The notes: generated from the sequence alone by a model not told the origin. A stretch of DNA of 64,000 nucleotides from Tectiglobus sp965223355 (GCA_965223355.1 CBDCWE010000003.1:1364001-1428000); one strand, 5' to 3'. Shown: positions 35,479 to 44,939, counted from the first letter of the stretch. Numbers and translations are program-made.

Positions 35479-35545
35479 GACCTGTTCCGCGAATTGCCGA
35501 CGTGGCGAACCGTGTCCGGGTAATCATTGACGGTGTAGCTTTCGC

Positions 35546-36538
35546 ATGAACGCAGAAGACCTGGCCCTGCAATCACGACCGGCACCAATTCTGCGATGGT
35601 TCGCGTGGTCGGTCGTTGCCACCACTTTCGTCTACCTTTTGAACTGTTATCTGAGCTACTGGCAGGGTTGGCCGTCGGCTTTGCCGTTTCTTCAGGACGG
35701 TGACACCGGCGCGTTGACGGTGCTGCAGAGCGCCCTCTACGTCATCGCCATTGTTCTTGCCGCCGTGTTTGTCGTGCGCACCTCCGGTGAGCGTACGCTG
35801 CGCCGCGACGGCGAAGCGCTGAACGCACTTTCAACCTTCATTATCAGGGCGGCATTTTGGTCTGTCCTGCTGATTGGCATCGTCGACGCGGCGATCTCGT
35901 TTCTGCGCGTTGAAGGCCTGCTCGAATCCGTCGTTGGCAGCGACCTCGCCAAGCAATTGGCGCGGTCGCGCTTTCGCGGACCCTACGTTCACATGCCGCT
36001 GTGCGCCGTGGGCATTGTGATCGCCATCTTCCGCCACAAGATTGATTTTATCTGGCTGGCGTTGCTTGTCGTCGCCGCCGAACTCCTGATCGTGATCACC
36101 CGCTTCATTTTCTCCTACGAGCAGGCATTCATGGGTGATCTCGTGCGCTTCTGGTATGCCGCCCTGTTTCTGTTTGCCAGCGCCTACACCCTCTACACGG
36201 ATACCCACGTCAGAGTGGATGTCTTCTATGCCTCCTTCACCCGGCGGACGCGCGGCGGCGTCAATGCGATTGGCGCGGTGGTGCTGGGCTTGATCTTTTG
36301 CTGGACGATATTGTTGATGGGGATGTGGTCGAAATCGTCGATACTGATCACGCCGCTGCTTGGCTTCGAGGTCTCGCAATCCGGCTTCGGCATGTACATC
36401 AAATACCTGATGGCGAGCTTCCTTTCAATCTTCGCCATTACGATGATGATCCAATTCGCAAGTTCGCTATTGGAAAGCGCTGCCGACTATCGCGGCGATC
36501 CCGGCGCACGCGACGTCGAACTTGAGCTTGGCCATTAA
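35546..36538 (+). CDS. TRAP transporter small permease (DctQ-like), enlarged
   Basis: A 330-residue membrane protein, about twice the size of a typical DctQ (about 160-230 residues). Several hydrophobic segments: VVATTFVYLLNCYLSYW, LQSALYVIAIVLAAVFVV, FIIRAAFWSVLLIGIVDAAI, then a DctQ-like core with FLFASAYTLYTDTHVRVDVF (the DxHVRVDVF pattern of the family) and a final pair of helices. It pairs with the large permease to form the membrane part. The extra N-terminal helices are characteristic of a subgroup with large DctM partners. Confidence 0.85.
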   Translation: MNAEDLALQSRPAPILRWFAWSVVATTFVYLLNCYLSYWQGWPSALPFLQDGDTGALTVLQSALYVIAIVLAAVFVVRTSGERTLRRDGEALNALSTFIIRAAFWSVLLIGIVDAAISFLRVEGLLESVVGSDLAKQLARSRFRGPYVHMPLCAVGIVIAIFRHKIDFIWLALLVVAAELLIVITRFIFSYEQAFMGDLVRFWYAALFLFASAYTLYTDTHVRVDVFYASFTRRTRGGVNAIGAVVLGLIFCWTILLMGMWSKSSILITPLLGFEVSQSGFGMYIKYLMASFLSIFAITMMIQFASSLLESAADYRGDPGARDVELELGH

Positions 36539-36568
36539 CCGAGGGACCACAAGGTAACGGGCGCACCC

Positions 36569-39229
36569 ATGGAACTTTTCTTTCTCGTTGTCCTGATCGG
36601 TTTGATGGCGGGTGCGCTGGCCTCCGGCTATCCGGTCGCATTTGCACTGCCCGGATCAGCGATCCTGTCGGTCCTGCTTGCCGCTGCATGCGGTTATTTG
36701 TTTGCCGGCGATGTCAATGCGTATTTCGCGCAGGGCGGCCCGACCGACTGGCTCAGTTCCGGCGTCACCAACTTTCGCGGCATCTATTGGGAAGTCGAGC
36801 GTGATACCCTGATCGCGATCCCGTTGTTCGTTTTCATGGGAATCATGCTGCAGCGCTCCAAGATCGCCGAAGACTTGCTCGTGACCATGGCGCAGCTGTT
36901 CGGGCCGGTTCCCGGCGGTCTCGGCATTTCCGTGATCTTCGTCGGTGCGCTGCTGGCCGCCACCACCGGCATTCTCGGCGCGACCGTCGTCGCCATGGGC
37001 CTGATCTCGCTGCCGGCCATGCTGCGCAACAACTATTCCCAATCTCTGGCCACCGGCACGATTGCGGCTTCCGGCACACTCGGGCAGATCATTCCGCCGT
37101 CGATCGTCCTGATCATCCTCGCAGACCAGCTCGCGAGCGCCGTTGACCAGGCCGGCACCGCGCGCCAGACGCTCTACAAGGAGACCACCGGCAACTTCTC
37201 GATGCCGTCCGAGTTCGGCGTCGTCTCGACCAGCGCCGGCGAGATGTTTCTCGGCGCCCTGGTGCCCGGTCTCGTACTGGTTGGTCTCTACATGGTCTAC
37301 GTTCTGGTGCTCGGACTTGTCAGACCGAAAATGGCACCGTCGGTTCCCTTCGACGGCAAGTTCGGCGTTCAGTTTCTGATACGGGTCGGCTTTATTCTGA
37401 TCCCGCCGCTGACGCTGATTTTCGTCGTTCTCGGCTCCATTATCACCGGCGTTGCCACGGTCAACCAAGCCGGCGCCATTGGTGCGGCCGGCGCCATGAT
37501 CATGGCCGGTTATCGCCTGCGTGAAGGCCAGCCGCTGGCGTTGGCACCGGCGCTGCTGGCGCTGCTTTCCCTGATCGCAATTTTCATTCTCACCAACACG
37601 TTCGAGATCAACGTCAAAAACATCAAGACCAGCAATGACGCGCTCGGCGTAACGCTGGCGGTGATTGCGGTCATAGTTTTCCTGTTTGCCCTCATTTGGA
37701 GTGGCTGGCGCACCTACAAGGTCGACGACACGCTGCAGGGAGTGATGGTTGAGACCGCCAAGACGACGTCCCTGGTGTTCATCATTCTGCTCGGCGCGGC
37801 AATGCTTACGGCGGCGTTTCGCGCCTTTGGCGGCGAAGAGCTGGTCAAGGAGTTTCTGACCAACTTGCCGGGCGGCTTCTGGGCCCAGTTCGTTATTGTG
37901 ATGGCGGTGATTTTCATCCTCGGCTTCTTTCTCGACTTTATCGAGATCGCGGTTGTCGTCGTGCCGATCGTCGCACCGATCCTGCTGATGGACCCATCCG
38001 CCAATGTCACCGCCGTTTGGCTCGGTGTGATGATCGGCTTGAACATTCAGACCTCGTTCCTGACGCCGCCGTTCGGGTTCGCGCTGTTTTATTTGCGCGG
38101 TGTGGCACCGGCCGTCGTGCGCACGGTCCAGATGTATAAGGGCGTCGTGCCGTTCATCTGTCTGCAGCTACTGGCCCTGGTCATCGTCGGCAACACGCCG
38201 GCTTTGGTGAACTATCTGCCGACCCGCAACCTTCTGACCTCCGAGACCGCGCCGCCGCCGCGCAATCCCGGCCTGCAATACTGTCTCGAAGAATATAAGT
38301 TTCAGCAGTATGCGAGCAACGGTGATACCATCCGTCAGGCCATTGCCGATGCAAAACGCCTCGATATCAGCGGTCTGCCGACCCGCATGAGTCGCAATCT
38401 CGAACGCGGCCTCGATGCGGCGGGTAAGGTTTTTGATCAGGTCGAAGCCGTCAACGCGGCGGCGGCGGCCGTTGCCGCAAAAACGCCGGCCTATCGGCCG
38501 CTGCACTCGGAAGTGCGCGCCATCCAGAAGCGGTCCGCGGCCGTCAAACGCCATATCAAGGAACTGCAGACCGAAAAGAACCAGGCGCGTGGCGATACGG
38601 CATTGATCGCCCGCCTCGATCGGGAGATCGCCGACGCGCAGGCCGAGGTCAAGGCCATTGAAGCGACAATCCCGTCGAATTGGACCACCGAGAACCAAGC
38701 GTTCGTGGCACTGCAGAAGGCCGAAACCCAAGCCCGCCAGCTCTACCGCCGTACGGTGGATGGTGCCTACGGCCCGGTCAGGCAGGCCGTCGATGCGATC
38801 GCGTCAACCGCCACATTCCAGGCACTGGGCCGCGATCTGAAGGGCCTTGGCGCAGTCATCGACAGTTACGACAGTCAGAGTGCTGAAACCGTCGCGGCAA
38901 AGGTGAACGCGCTCTACGACACCCTGCGCAAGATCCCGGGTGCCGGCGACGTGCGCTCCGAGGTCGCCAAGGCGCGCCGTGAACTGCGGCGTGAGCCGGT
39001 TGATCAGGCCAAGGCACGTGCAGCGCTGGCCGAGGCGGTTAAGAAATACGATGCCCAGCTGGTCTGGCGTCAGCGTGCCGCCACGGAGCTCCTGCCCGCA
39101 CTGAGCCGTTACGAAGCGGCCATTCGCGACACGATCGGCTTGCGCCAGCAGCCGAAGTTCCCGCGCGACCAGGCACTGTTCGTCGCCGGCTGCAAAGCCG
39201 ACCACCGCGATATATCGCTGCGCTTCTAG
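36569..39229 (+). CDS. TRAP transporter large permease (DctM) with long C-terminal extension
   Basis: Residues 1 to about 550 are a DctM ion-transporter domain with about a dozen helices: GYPVAFALPGSAILSVLL, ATTGILGATVVAMGLISL, SGTLGQIIPPSIVLIIL, and QTSFLTPPFGFALFYLRGV, which are hallmark DctM segments. Residues about 555-886 are a soluble extension (SGLPTRMSRNLERGLDAAG, IKELQTEKNQARGDTALIAR, REIADAQAEVKAIEATI) with heptad-like coiled-coil character, absent from ordinary DctM (about 430 residues). Its role is unknown; it may be periplasmic and contact the receptor. The TAG stop is the first triplet of a repeat A copy. Confidence 0.9.
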   Translation: MELFFLVVLIGLMAGALASGYPVAFALPGSAILSVLLAAACGYLFAGDVNAYFAQGGPTDWLSSGVTNFRGIYWEVERDTLIAIPLFVFMGIMLQRSKIAEDLLVTMAQLFGPVPGGLGISVIFVGALLAATTGILGATVVAMGLISLPAMLRNNYSQSLATGTIAASGTLGQIIPPSIVLIILADQLASAVDQAGTARQTLYKETTGNFSMPSEFGVVSTSAGEMFLGALVPGLVLVGLYMVYVLVLGLVRPKMAPSVPFDGKFGVQFLIRVGFILIPPLTLIFVVLGSIITGVATVNQAGAIGAAGAMIMAGYRLREGQPLALAPALLALLSLIAIFILTNTFEINVKNIKTSNDALGVTLAVIAVIVFLFALIWSGWRTYKVDDTLQGVMVETAKTTSLVFIILLGAAMLTAAFRAFGGEELVKEFLTNLPGGFWAQFVIVMAVIFILGFFLDFIEIAVVVVPIVAPILLMDPSANVTAVWLGVMIGLNIQTSFLTPPFGFALFYLRGVAPAVVRTVQMYKGVVPFICLQLLALVIVGNTPALVNYLPTRNLLTSETAPPPRNPGLQYCLEEYKFQQYASNGDTIRQAIADAKRLDISGLPTRMSRNLERGLDAAGKVFDQVEAVNAAAAAVAAKTPAYRPLHSEVRAIQKRSAAVKRHIKELQTEKNQARGDTALIARLDREIADAQAEVKAIEATIPSNWTTENQAFVALQKAETQARQLYRRTVDGAYGPVRQAVDAIASTATFQALGRDLKGLGAVIDSYDSQSAETVAAKVNALYDTLRKIPGAGDVRSEVAKARRELRREPVDQAKARAALAEAVKKYDAQLVWRQRAATELLPALSRYEAAIRDTIGLRQQPKFPRDQALFVAGCKADHRDISLRF

Positions 39230-39308
39230 AGCAACCTGCCTTTATTCGGAATCGGAATGATCCCGAATAAAGGCAGAAAGTTGCTCGCCTCTAAAGCACG
39301 ATGATCTA
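39227..39308 (+). repeat. Repeat A copy 6 (internal deletion)
   Basis: The first hairpin is complete. The sequence then runs GCCTCTAAAGCACGATGATC TA: the part between two TAAAG words of the full repeat has been deleted, removing most of hairpin 2 while keeping the right end. Its opening TAG is the stop of the DctM gene. Confidence 0.88.
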
Positions 39309-39686
39309 ACGCCGCGCTGCGGCGAATTTTTCACTGGCGAAAGCCGCGGGCTTGCCGTCACGGCTTATCGCCGGACCGACCCGCCATGCCGGCGGACGTA
39401 GGTAGCGCTGGAAGTCCGAAACGCCGCGTCACCCCGGCGCGTGTCGCCGGCCCAATTTGTCGACAAATGCCGCGCCCGCGGGACGATGGGTGGCGGCAAC
39501 CCCGGCCGGCGAAGGATACCAATCAAGCGCGGCGGTTGCTGGCGCCGGCTGCGATCCGCGATCGGCTGAGCCGTGCGGCGGCGGTGACGATTGCCGGCAG
39601 GGATCGCCCCGGTCCAAAGTATCAACCATCAACCCGGTCGTTCAGGGCCGGCAGGGTCGACCCGCCTGCGGTGGCCATGATCCAGG
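39309..39686. other. Intergenic region, no gene recognised
   Basis: About 380 GC-rich bases between the convergent TRAP and fdhA genes. Open frames on the plus strand run on into fdhA antisense and have no family pattern. Several short inverted repeats occur (for example CGCCGCGCTGCGGCG near 39310), but no classic terminator. Confidence 0.5.
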
Positions 39687-42467
39687 TTATTCAGCGGCTT
39701 CGGCAACGTCTTTGACCGCTTCGATGCGTGCGGCGCAGAACTTGAACTCGGGAATCTTGCCCATCGGGTCCAACTGCGGGTTTGTCAAGACGTTAGCGGC
39801 TGCCTCGGCGAAGCAAAACGGAATGAAGATCATGCCCTGCGGCACGTCGCGGTCCTGGCGTGCCTTCAGGACGATCTCGCCACGGCGCGTTTCGACCTTG
39901 ACCCACTGGCCGGCGGTGATGCCCAGACGTTCCAGATCCCGGCGATTGAGGCCGGCAATCGCTTCCGGCTCAAGCAGGTCGAGATTGGCCGAGCGCCTCG
40001 TCATGGCACCGGTGTGCCAGTGTTCGAGCAGCCGGCCGGTTGTCAGCACCATCGGATAGTCATCGTCCGGCAGTTCATCCGGCGGCGTTACCTCTGCTGG
40101 CACGATTTTGGCGCGGCCGCTGGCGGTTGGGAACCGATCCGCGAAGATGATCTCGTTGCCGGGTTTATCCGGCGCGTCGCAAGGATAGGTCACAGCGTCT
40201 TCGCGATCGAGACGTTCCCAGGTGATGTTCTTGAGCGACGGCATGACCTCGACCATTTCCGCGAAGACATCGCTCGGATGCCGGTAGGACCAGTTGAGAC
40301 CGCAGCGGTTGGCGAGTTCACTCACCAGTTCCCAGTCGGGTCTGGCCCGGCCCGGCGGATCGACAACCGGCCGCGCCATTTGCACTTCGCGGTTGGTGTT
40401 GGTGTACGAGCCCCATTTTTCGGCATGGGCTGCGGCCGGCAGAATGACATCTGCGTGCCAGGCGGTTTCGGTGAGGAAAATGTCTTGGACGACCAGATGC
40501 TCGAGTTTGGCCAGGGCGGCACGGGCGTGGTTCTGGTCGGGATCCGACATCGCCGGATTCTCGCCGAGGATGTACATCGTCTTGATCTGATCGGCGTGGA
40601 TGGCATCCATGATTTCGACGACGGTCAAGCCCTTCTTGGCATTCAGCGTCGTGCCCCAAAAATCTTCGTAGGAGGAGCGGACGGTGTCGTCTTCGACCGA
40701 TTGGTAGTCGGGAAACACCATCGGGATGAGGCCGGCGTCCGAGGCGCCCTGGACATTGTTTTGGCCACGCAGCGGATGCAGGCCGGTGCCGGGGCGGCCC
40801 AGTTGGCCGGTTGTGAGTGCGAGCGAAATCAGGCACCGCGCGTTGTCGGTGCCGTGGACGTGCTGGGAAATGCCCATGCCCCAGAAGATGATCGAGGCCT
40901 CTGAACGCGCGTACGTGCGCGCAACGGACTTGATCGTCTCCGCCGGAATGGCGCAGACCTCTGCCATCTTTTCCGGCGGAAAGTTCTGGATCCGTGATTG
41001 CAGTTCGGCAAAGCCTTCGGTGTTGGCCTGGACGTATTGTTGATCGTAAAGGTGTTCGGTGATGATGGTGTGCAGCATACCGTTCAACAGCGCGACGTCG
41101 CTGCCGGGCTTGAACTGCAACACCTTTGTCGCGTAGCGGGCTATGCCCTGGTTCTGACCGCGCGGGTCGATGACGATCAACTCGGCACCGCGCTTGGCGG
41201 CGTTCTTGAGGAAGGTCGCTGCGACGGGATGGTTTTCTGCCGGGCGCGCTCCGATCACGATGATGCAATCGGCGTCCTTGGCGGCGGTGAACGGTGCTGT
41301 GACAGCGCCGGAGTTCAAGCCCTCCATGAGCGCAGCGACGGAGGAGGCATGGCAGAGCCTGGTACAATGGTCGACGTTGTTGGTGCCAAAGCCCTGGCGG
41401 ATCAGCTTCTGGAACAGGTAGGCTTCCTCGTTCGAGCACTTTGCCGAGCCAAATCCGGCAACCGCGCTGCTGCCGTCGCGAGCGTGGATTGCCTTGAGGC
41501 CTGAGGCTGCCTTGTCCAAGGCTTCTTGCCACGTCGCTTCGCGGAAATACCTTGCAACTTCATCGCGCTCGATTTTGGTGCCGCCGGATTTCGCTGGCGC
41601 ATCGTCGCGTCGAATGAGGGGCACCGTGAGGCGGTCGGGATGGTGGATATAGTCGAAACCGAAGCGGCCTTTGACGCACAGCCGATTGGCATTGGCCGGT
41701 CCGTCCTTGCCGTCGACATACAGGATCTTGTTGTCCTTGACGTGCACCTTGGTCTGGCAGCCGACACCGCAGTAGGGACACAACGTGTCGACGGAACGCT
41801 GTTCGAATTCGGTGCGAACGTTTTGGTCGTTGACGAGGTTTGCTTCCATCAGCGCGCCGGTTGGGCAGGCTTGAACGCACTCTCCGCAGGCCACGCAGGT
41901 GCTCTCGCCCATGCCCTGGTCGAAGTCGAAAACGATCTTGGCGCCGTGGCCGCGATAGGCCATCGCGATGACATCGTTGGCCTGAACTTCACGGCAGGCG
42001 CGAACGCACAGATTGCAGTGGATGCAGGCATCTAGATTAACCGCGATGGCAGCGTGACTGCGATCCGTCGCGATCTTGCCGCGCGCCGGATAGCGGCTCG
42101 CCGCGGCAATGCCCATGTCATCGACCCAGTTCCAGAACTTCGAGCGCGGGTCGTGGGCTTCGGTGCGTTCGGGCTGATCCGACAGCAACAGCTCGAACAC
42201 CATCTCGCGCGATTTCCTGGCGCGATCCGTGGCGGTGTGAACCTTCATGCCCGCACTGGGCCGGCGCACGCAGGAGGCAGCCAGCGTGCGCTCGCCGTCG
42301 ATTTCGACCATGCAGGCGCGGCAATTGCCGTCGGCGCGGTAATCCTTTTCCGGTTGCCAGCACAAATGCGGGATTGGCGTGCCGTGACGCTGGGCGACCT
42401 GCCAGATGGTCTCGCCGTCCTCGGCTTCGACAGAATTGCCGTCAAGTTCAAACGTGATCTTGCTCAT
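39687..42467 (-). CDS. fdhA: NAD-dependent formate dehydrogenase, alpha (Mo/W) subunit
   Basis: A 926-residue molybdopterin enzyme oxidising formate to CO2. Domains in order: N-terminal [2Fe-2S] ferredoxin (C36, C49, C52, C66), a His/Cys and two [4Fe-4S] clusters (CIHCNLCVRACREVQ and CVACGECVQACPTG), a further cluster (CPYCGVGCQTKV), and the MGD catalytic domain. The metal-binding Cys is in VDHCTRLCHASSV, so this is a cysteine, not selenocysteine, enzyme. Electrons pass to the FdhB fusion. The start MSKITFELDGNSVEAEDGET was chosen over 42494. It is third in the operon fdhB-cupin-fdhA. No fdhD chaperone is visible in the window. Confidence 0.95.
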   Translation of the reverse strand: MSKITFELDGNSVEAEDGETIWQVAQRHGTPIPHLCWQPEKDYRADGNCRACMVEIDGERTLAASCVRRPSAGMKVHTATDRARKSREMVFELLLSDQPERTEAHDPRSKFWNWVDDMGIAAASRYPARGKIATDRSHAAIAVNLDACIHCNLCVRACREVQANDVIAMAYRGHGAKIVFDFDQGMGESTCVACGECVQACPTGALMEANLVNDQNVRTEFEQRSVDTLCPYCGVGCQTKVHVKDNKILYVDGKDGPANANRLCVKGRFGFDYIHHPDRLTVPLIRRDDAPAKSGGTKIERDEVARYFREATWQEALDKAASGLKAIHARDGSSAVAGFGSAKCSNEEAYLFQKLIRQGFGTNNVDHCTRLCHASSVAALMEGLNSGAVTAPFTAAKDADCIIVIGARPAENHPVAATFLKNAAKRGAELIVIDPRGQNQGIARYATKVLQFKPGSDVALLNGMLHTIITEHLYDQQYVQANTEGFAELQSRIQNFPPEKMAEVCAIPAETIKSVARTYARSEASIIFWGMGISQHVHGTDNARCLISLALTTGQLGRPGTGLHPLRGQNNVQGASDAGLIPMVFPDYQSVEDDTVRSSYEDFWGTTLNAKKGLTVVEIMDAIHADQIKTMYILGENPAMSDPDQNHARAALAKLEHLVVQDIFLTETAWHADVILPAAAHAEKWGSYTNTNREVQMARPVVDPPGRARPDWELVSELANRCGLNWSYRHPSDVFAEMVEVMPSLKNITWERLDREDAVTYPCDAPDKPGNEIIFADRFPTASGRAKIVPAEVTPPDELPDDDYPMVLTTGRLLEHWHTGAMTRRSANLDLLEPEAIAGLNRRDLERLGITAGQWVKVETRRGEIVLKARQDRDVPQGMIFIPFCFAEAAANVLTNPQLDPMGKIPEFKFCAARIEAVKDVAEAAE

Positions 42468-42522
42468 TCCAGGTCTGTTCCCTGTCTGGGGCACCGTGCA
42501 CGCCGGTGCGTGCTGTGGTCGG

Positions 42523-42807
42523 CTATTTCAATTCGATTTCTACAAATGCGAACTCGTGGTCGTTGGCGTTGATGACGTTGTGGTGCACGCCCGCCTTGCG
42601 GAAATAGGACTGGCCAAGCTTGAGTTCGGCGAAGCTTTCCTCGCCGTCCGGTGACACCAGTTTTAGTTTGCCATCGGTGATCGGGACGACGATGTAGTCC
42701 ATCTCGTGGATGTGGAAGCCGGTTTCGGCTCCCGGCGCGAAACGCCATTCGGTAACGCGCACCTGGTCATTGTCTTCCTGAACGGTTGGCGTTGCGGGCT
42801 GGCTCAT
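42523..42807 (-). CDS. Small cupin-domain protein inside the formate dehydrogenase operon
   Basis: A 94-residue single cupin: the first motif GAETGFHIHEMDYIVVPITDG has His residues and Glu in the metal-site pattern, and the second reads FRKAGVHHNVINANDHEFAF. Its ATG overlaps the fdhB stop (ATGA, 42804-42807), showing translational coupling, and fdhA begins 55 bases on. I know no assigned function for a cupin in this position; roles in metal or cofactor handling, or in sensing, are possible inferences. Confidence 0.88.
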   Translation of the reverse strand: MSQPATPTVQEDNDQVRVTEWRFAPGAETGFHIHEMDYIVVPITDGKLKLVSPDGEESFAELKLGQSYFRKAGVHHNVINANDHEFAFVEIELK

Positions 42808-44507
42808 TGCAGATCCTCCGGGAAATACTTGAGAACAGAGCGCAATGGGTTCGGCGCGGCCTGGCCGAGACCGCAAATCGAGGCATCTGCCATAACCGTG
42901 GCGAGATCTTCCAGCAGGTCCGCATCCCACTGTTTGGCGGCCATCAGTTTGACGGCTTTCTCGGTGCCGTTGCGGCACGGTGTGCACTGACCGCAGCTTT
43001 CATCTTCGAAGAACTTCATCAGGTTCAAGGCGACGTCCTTCATGTCGTCCTGGTCCGAAAGAATGACGACGGCGTGCGAGCCGACGATACAGCCGTGCTG
43101 TTCCAGTTGGCCGAAATCAAGCGGGATGTCGGCCATGTGGGCGGGAAGGATGCCGCCGGAAGCACCACCCGGCAGGTAACCTTTGAAGTGATGGCCGTCG
43201 AGCATGCCGCCACAATGCTCGATCAGTTCGATCGCAGTGGTCCCGGCCGCGACCAGCTGAACGCCGGGATTTTTGACACGGCCGGAAACCGAATAGGAGC
43301 GTAAACCCTTGGCGCCGTTTTTGCCTTGGGACGCGAACCAGTCCGCGCCTTTCGCCAGTATCTCAGGGATCCAGTAGAGCGTCTCGACATTGTTGACGAG
43401 GGTCGGACGGTCAAAGATGCCGACCTGGGCAACATAAGGTGGACGATGACGCGGAATGCCGCGCTTGCCTTCGATGCTTTCGAGCATTGCGGATTCTTCA
43501 CCGCAGATGTAGGCGCCGGCACCGCGACGCAGGATGATCTTGGTGTGGCTCGCGAGGCCGGCGGCTTCGATTTTCGCGATTTCCTTCAGCAGGATTTCGC
43601 GGGCGGCCGGGTATTCGTCGCGCAAATAGATATAGACGGCGTCGGCTTCCACACCCCAGGCGGCAATCAGCATGCCCTCCAGGAACTGATGCGGATTGCG
43701 TTCGAGAAAATAGCGATCCTTGAACGTGCCGGGTTCGCCTTCATCGGCGTTGACTGCCATCAGGCGCGATTTCGGCGCCGCGCGCACGAAGCCCCATTTG
43801 CGCCCGGTCGGAAAGCCGGCCCCACCGAGGCCGCGCAGGCCGCCGTCGGATAGCGTCTCGATCACCGCATCCACAGTCTTTGAACCGCTGGTACAGGCCG
43901 CCAGCATCCGGTAGCCGCCGGCGGCGCGATAGGTCTCGAAATCCTTGTAATCCGGTATTTCGGGGCCGACGTCACCGGCGCTTGCTGCGCGCGCAACGCT
44001 GACCGGCGTCGCATGATCGATATGGTGGTGGCCGACCTCGCAAACCGGCGCGGTATCGCATCTGCCCATGCACGGTGCGCGAACGATACGAACATCATCC
44101 GCCGGGGCTGTTTCGAGAGCGCTGATCAGCGCGTCGGCGCCGGCGAGCTGGCAGCTCAATGACTGGCACACCCGGATGGTGATCGGCGCCGGTTTGTCCT
44201 CGCCGTCACGGACGATATCGAAGTGCGCGTAAAACGAGGCGACTTCGTAGATTTCCGCCATCGACAGTTTCATCAGGTCGGCCAGCGCATGCATGTGGCC
44301 AGCCGGCAGACAGCCCTCGCTGTCCTGAATGGCGTGCAGATATTCAATCAGTTCATCACGTTTCAGTGCGCGCTCGCCGAGCAACTGGCGCACGGCGTCG
44401 GTTTCCGTCGGATGCAGCAGCCGGCCCTTGGGAAATGGCGGTGCTTTGCGACGGCCGGAACCTGGATGGATGCGGCGGGCGTCGGCGTTGTCGGTCATGT
44501 CGTTCAT
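42804..44507 (-). CDS. fdhB: Formate dehydrogenase beta subunit, NuoE-NuoF fusion (diaphorase)
   Basis: A 567-residue fusion of a 24-kDa NuoE-like domain (residues about 30-185, [2Fe-2S] cysteines in CQSLSCQLAG and APCMGRCDTAPVC) and a 51-kDa NuoF-like domain with the FMN site GLGGAGFPTGRKW, the NAD site NADEGEPGTFKDR, RRGAGAYICGEESAML, and the [4Fe-4S] motif ESCGQCTPCRNG. It takes electrons from FdhA and reduces NAD+. The two-subunit arrangement resembles FDH1 of Methylobacterium, in contrast to the separate FdsG/FdsB of Rhodobacter. The start MNDMTDNADARR was preferred over 44561. Confidence 0.93.
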   Translation of the reverse strand: MNDMTDNADARRIHPGSGRRKAPPFPKGRLLHPTETDAVRQLLGERALKRDELIEYLHAIQDSEGCLPAGHMHALADLMKLSMAEIYEVASFYAHFDIVRDGEDKPAPITIRVCQSLSCQLAGADALISALETAPADDVRIVRAPCMGRCDTAPVCEVGHHHIDHATPVSVARAASAGDVGPEIPDYKDFETYRAAGGYRMLAACTSGSKTVDAVIETLSDGGLRGLGGAGFPTGRKWGFVRAAPKSRLMAVNADEGEPGTFKDRYFLERNPHQFLEGMLIAAWGVEADAVYIYLRDEYPAAREILLKEIAKIEAAGLASHTKIILRRGAGAYICGEESAMLESIEGKRGIPRHRPPYVAQVGIFDRPTLVNNVETLYWIPEILAKGADWFASQGKNGAKGLRSYSVSGRVKNPGVQLVAAGTTAIELIEHCGGMLDGHHFKGYLPGGASGGILPAHMADIPLDFGQLEQHGCIVGSHAVVILSDQDDMKDVALNLMKFFEDESCGQCTPCRNGTEKAVKLMAAKQWDADLLEDLATVMADASICGLGQAAPNPLRSVLKYFPEDLQ

Positions 44508-44700
44508 CGTTGCGCCACCCGATTTTGCTTGCGTCTCGTCGTCCCTGTTGCAACTTGTCATAGCTTGCAGTTGCGCTGTTCAAGATTGTCGTGGCCTACT
44601 CGCGCCAGCCCCGGTTTGCTCGCTGCGACCGTTGGTCGAAAAATTCCGACAATCGGTTTGGCAAAGGACGATTGTATTGGGTGGCGCTTAGATCTAATCT

Positions 44701-44717
44701 TGGTATACCACATACCA
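44701..44717 (+). promoter_or_regulatory. Candidate GntR/FCD operator, fdhB side
   Basis: TGGTATACCACATACCA: a perfect 10-base palindrome TGGTATACCA followed one base later by another ATACCA half-site. It lies 194 bases upstream of fdhB in the fdhB-tctC divergent region. The reverse complement of the site at 48422-48438 matches it at 15 of 17 positions. Confidence 0.7.
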
Positions 44718-44820
44718 TAAGTTTTGAAATTGTCGACATCTACACGCCGAATTGGCCGAGATTATCCGGGGTCGGGTGAGATAAATCTGCATTCGCGGCA
44801 TTGCGCCACTCGCATCCAAT

Positions 44821-44844
44821 TGGTATACCAAAGACCAGATACCA
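44821..44844 (+). promoter_or_regulatory. Candidate GntR/FCD operator, tctC side
   Basis: The same palindrome TGGTATACCA recurs exactly 120 bases after the first, followed by a further ATACCA half-site at 44839-44844. It lies 201 bases upstream of tctC. Two identical palindromes in one divergent promoter region support joint control of fdh and tct operons. Confidence 0.7.
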
Positions 44845-44903
44845 GTGATCAAAGCCGGTGTCGCAACTCTAACGTCACGTCATCGCCCGCTCGCAATTTG
44901 GCG

Positions 44904-44939
44904 TGACAACAATCATGCGATCATGACAACAATTGTGCG
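44904..44939 (+). promoter_or_regulatory. Two direct repeats 20 bases apart upstream of tctC
   Basis: TGACAACAATCATGCG at 44904 and TGACAACAATTGTGCG at 44924. The 20-base period equals about two helical turns, so a protein could bind both on one DNA face. It begins 118 bases upstream of tctC. Which regulator would use it is unknown. Confidence 0.6.

Noticed and set aside
34461..35588. 375-codon minus-strand frame
   Set aside because: Antisense of the TRAP receptor gene.
39457..40059. 200-codon plus-strand frame after the TRAP operon
   Set aside because: More than half overlaps fdhA antisense and no domain is visible.
40318..41532. 404-codon minus-strand frame inside fdhA
   Set aside because: An alternative frame of fdhA on the same strand; arginine/proline-rich low-quality sequence.
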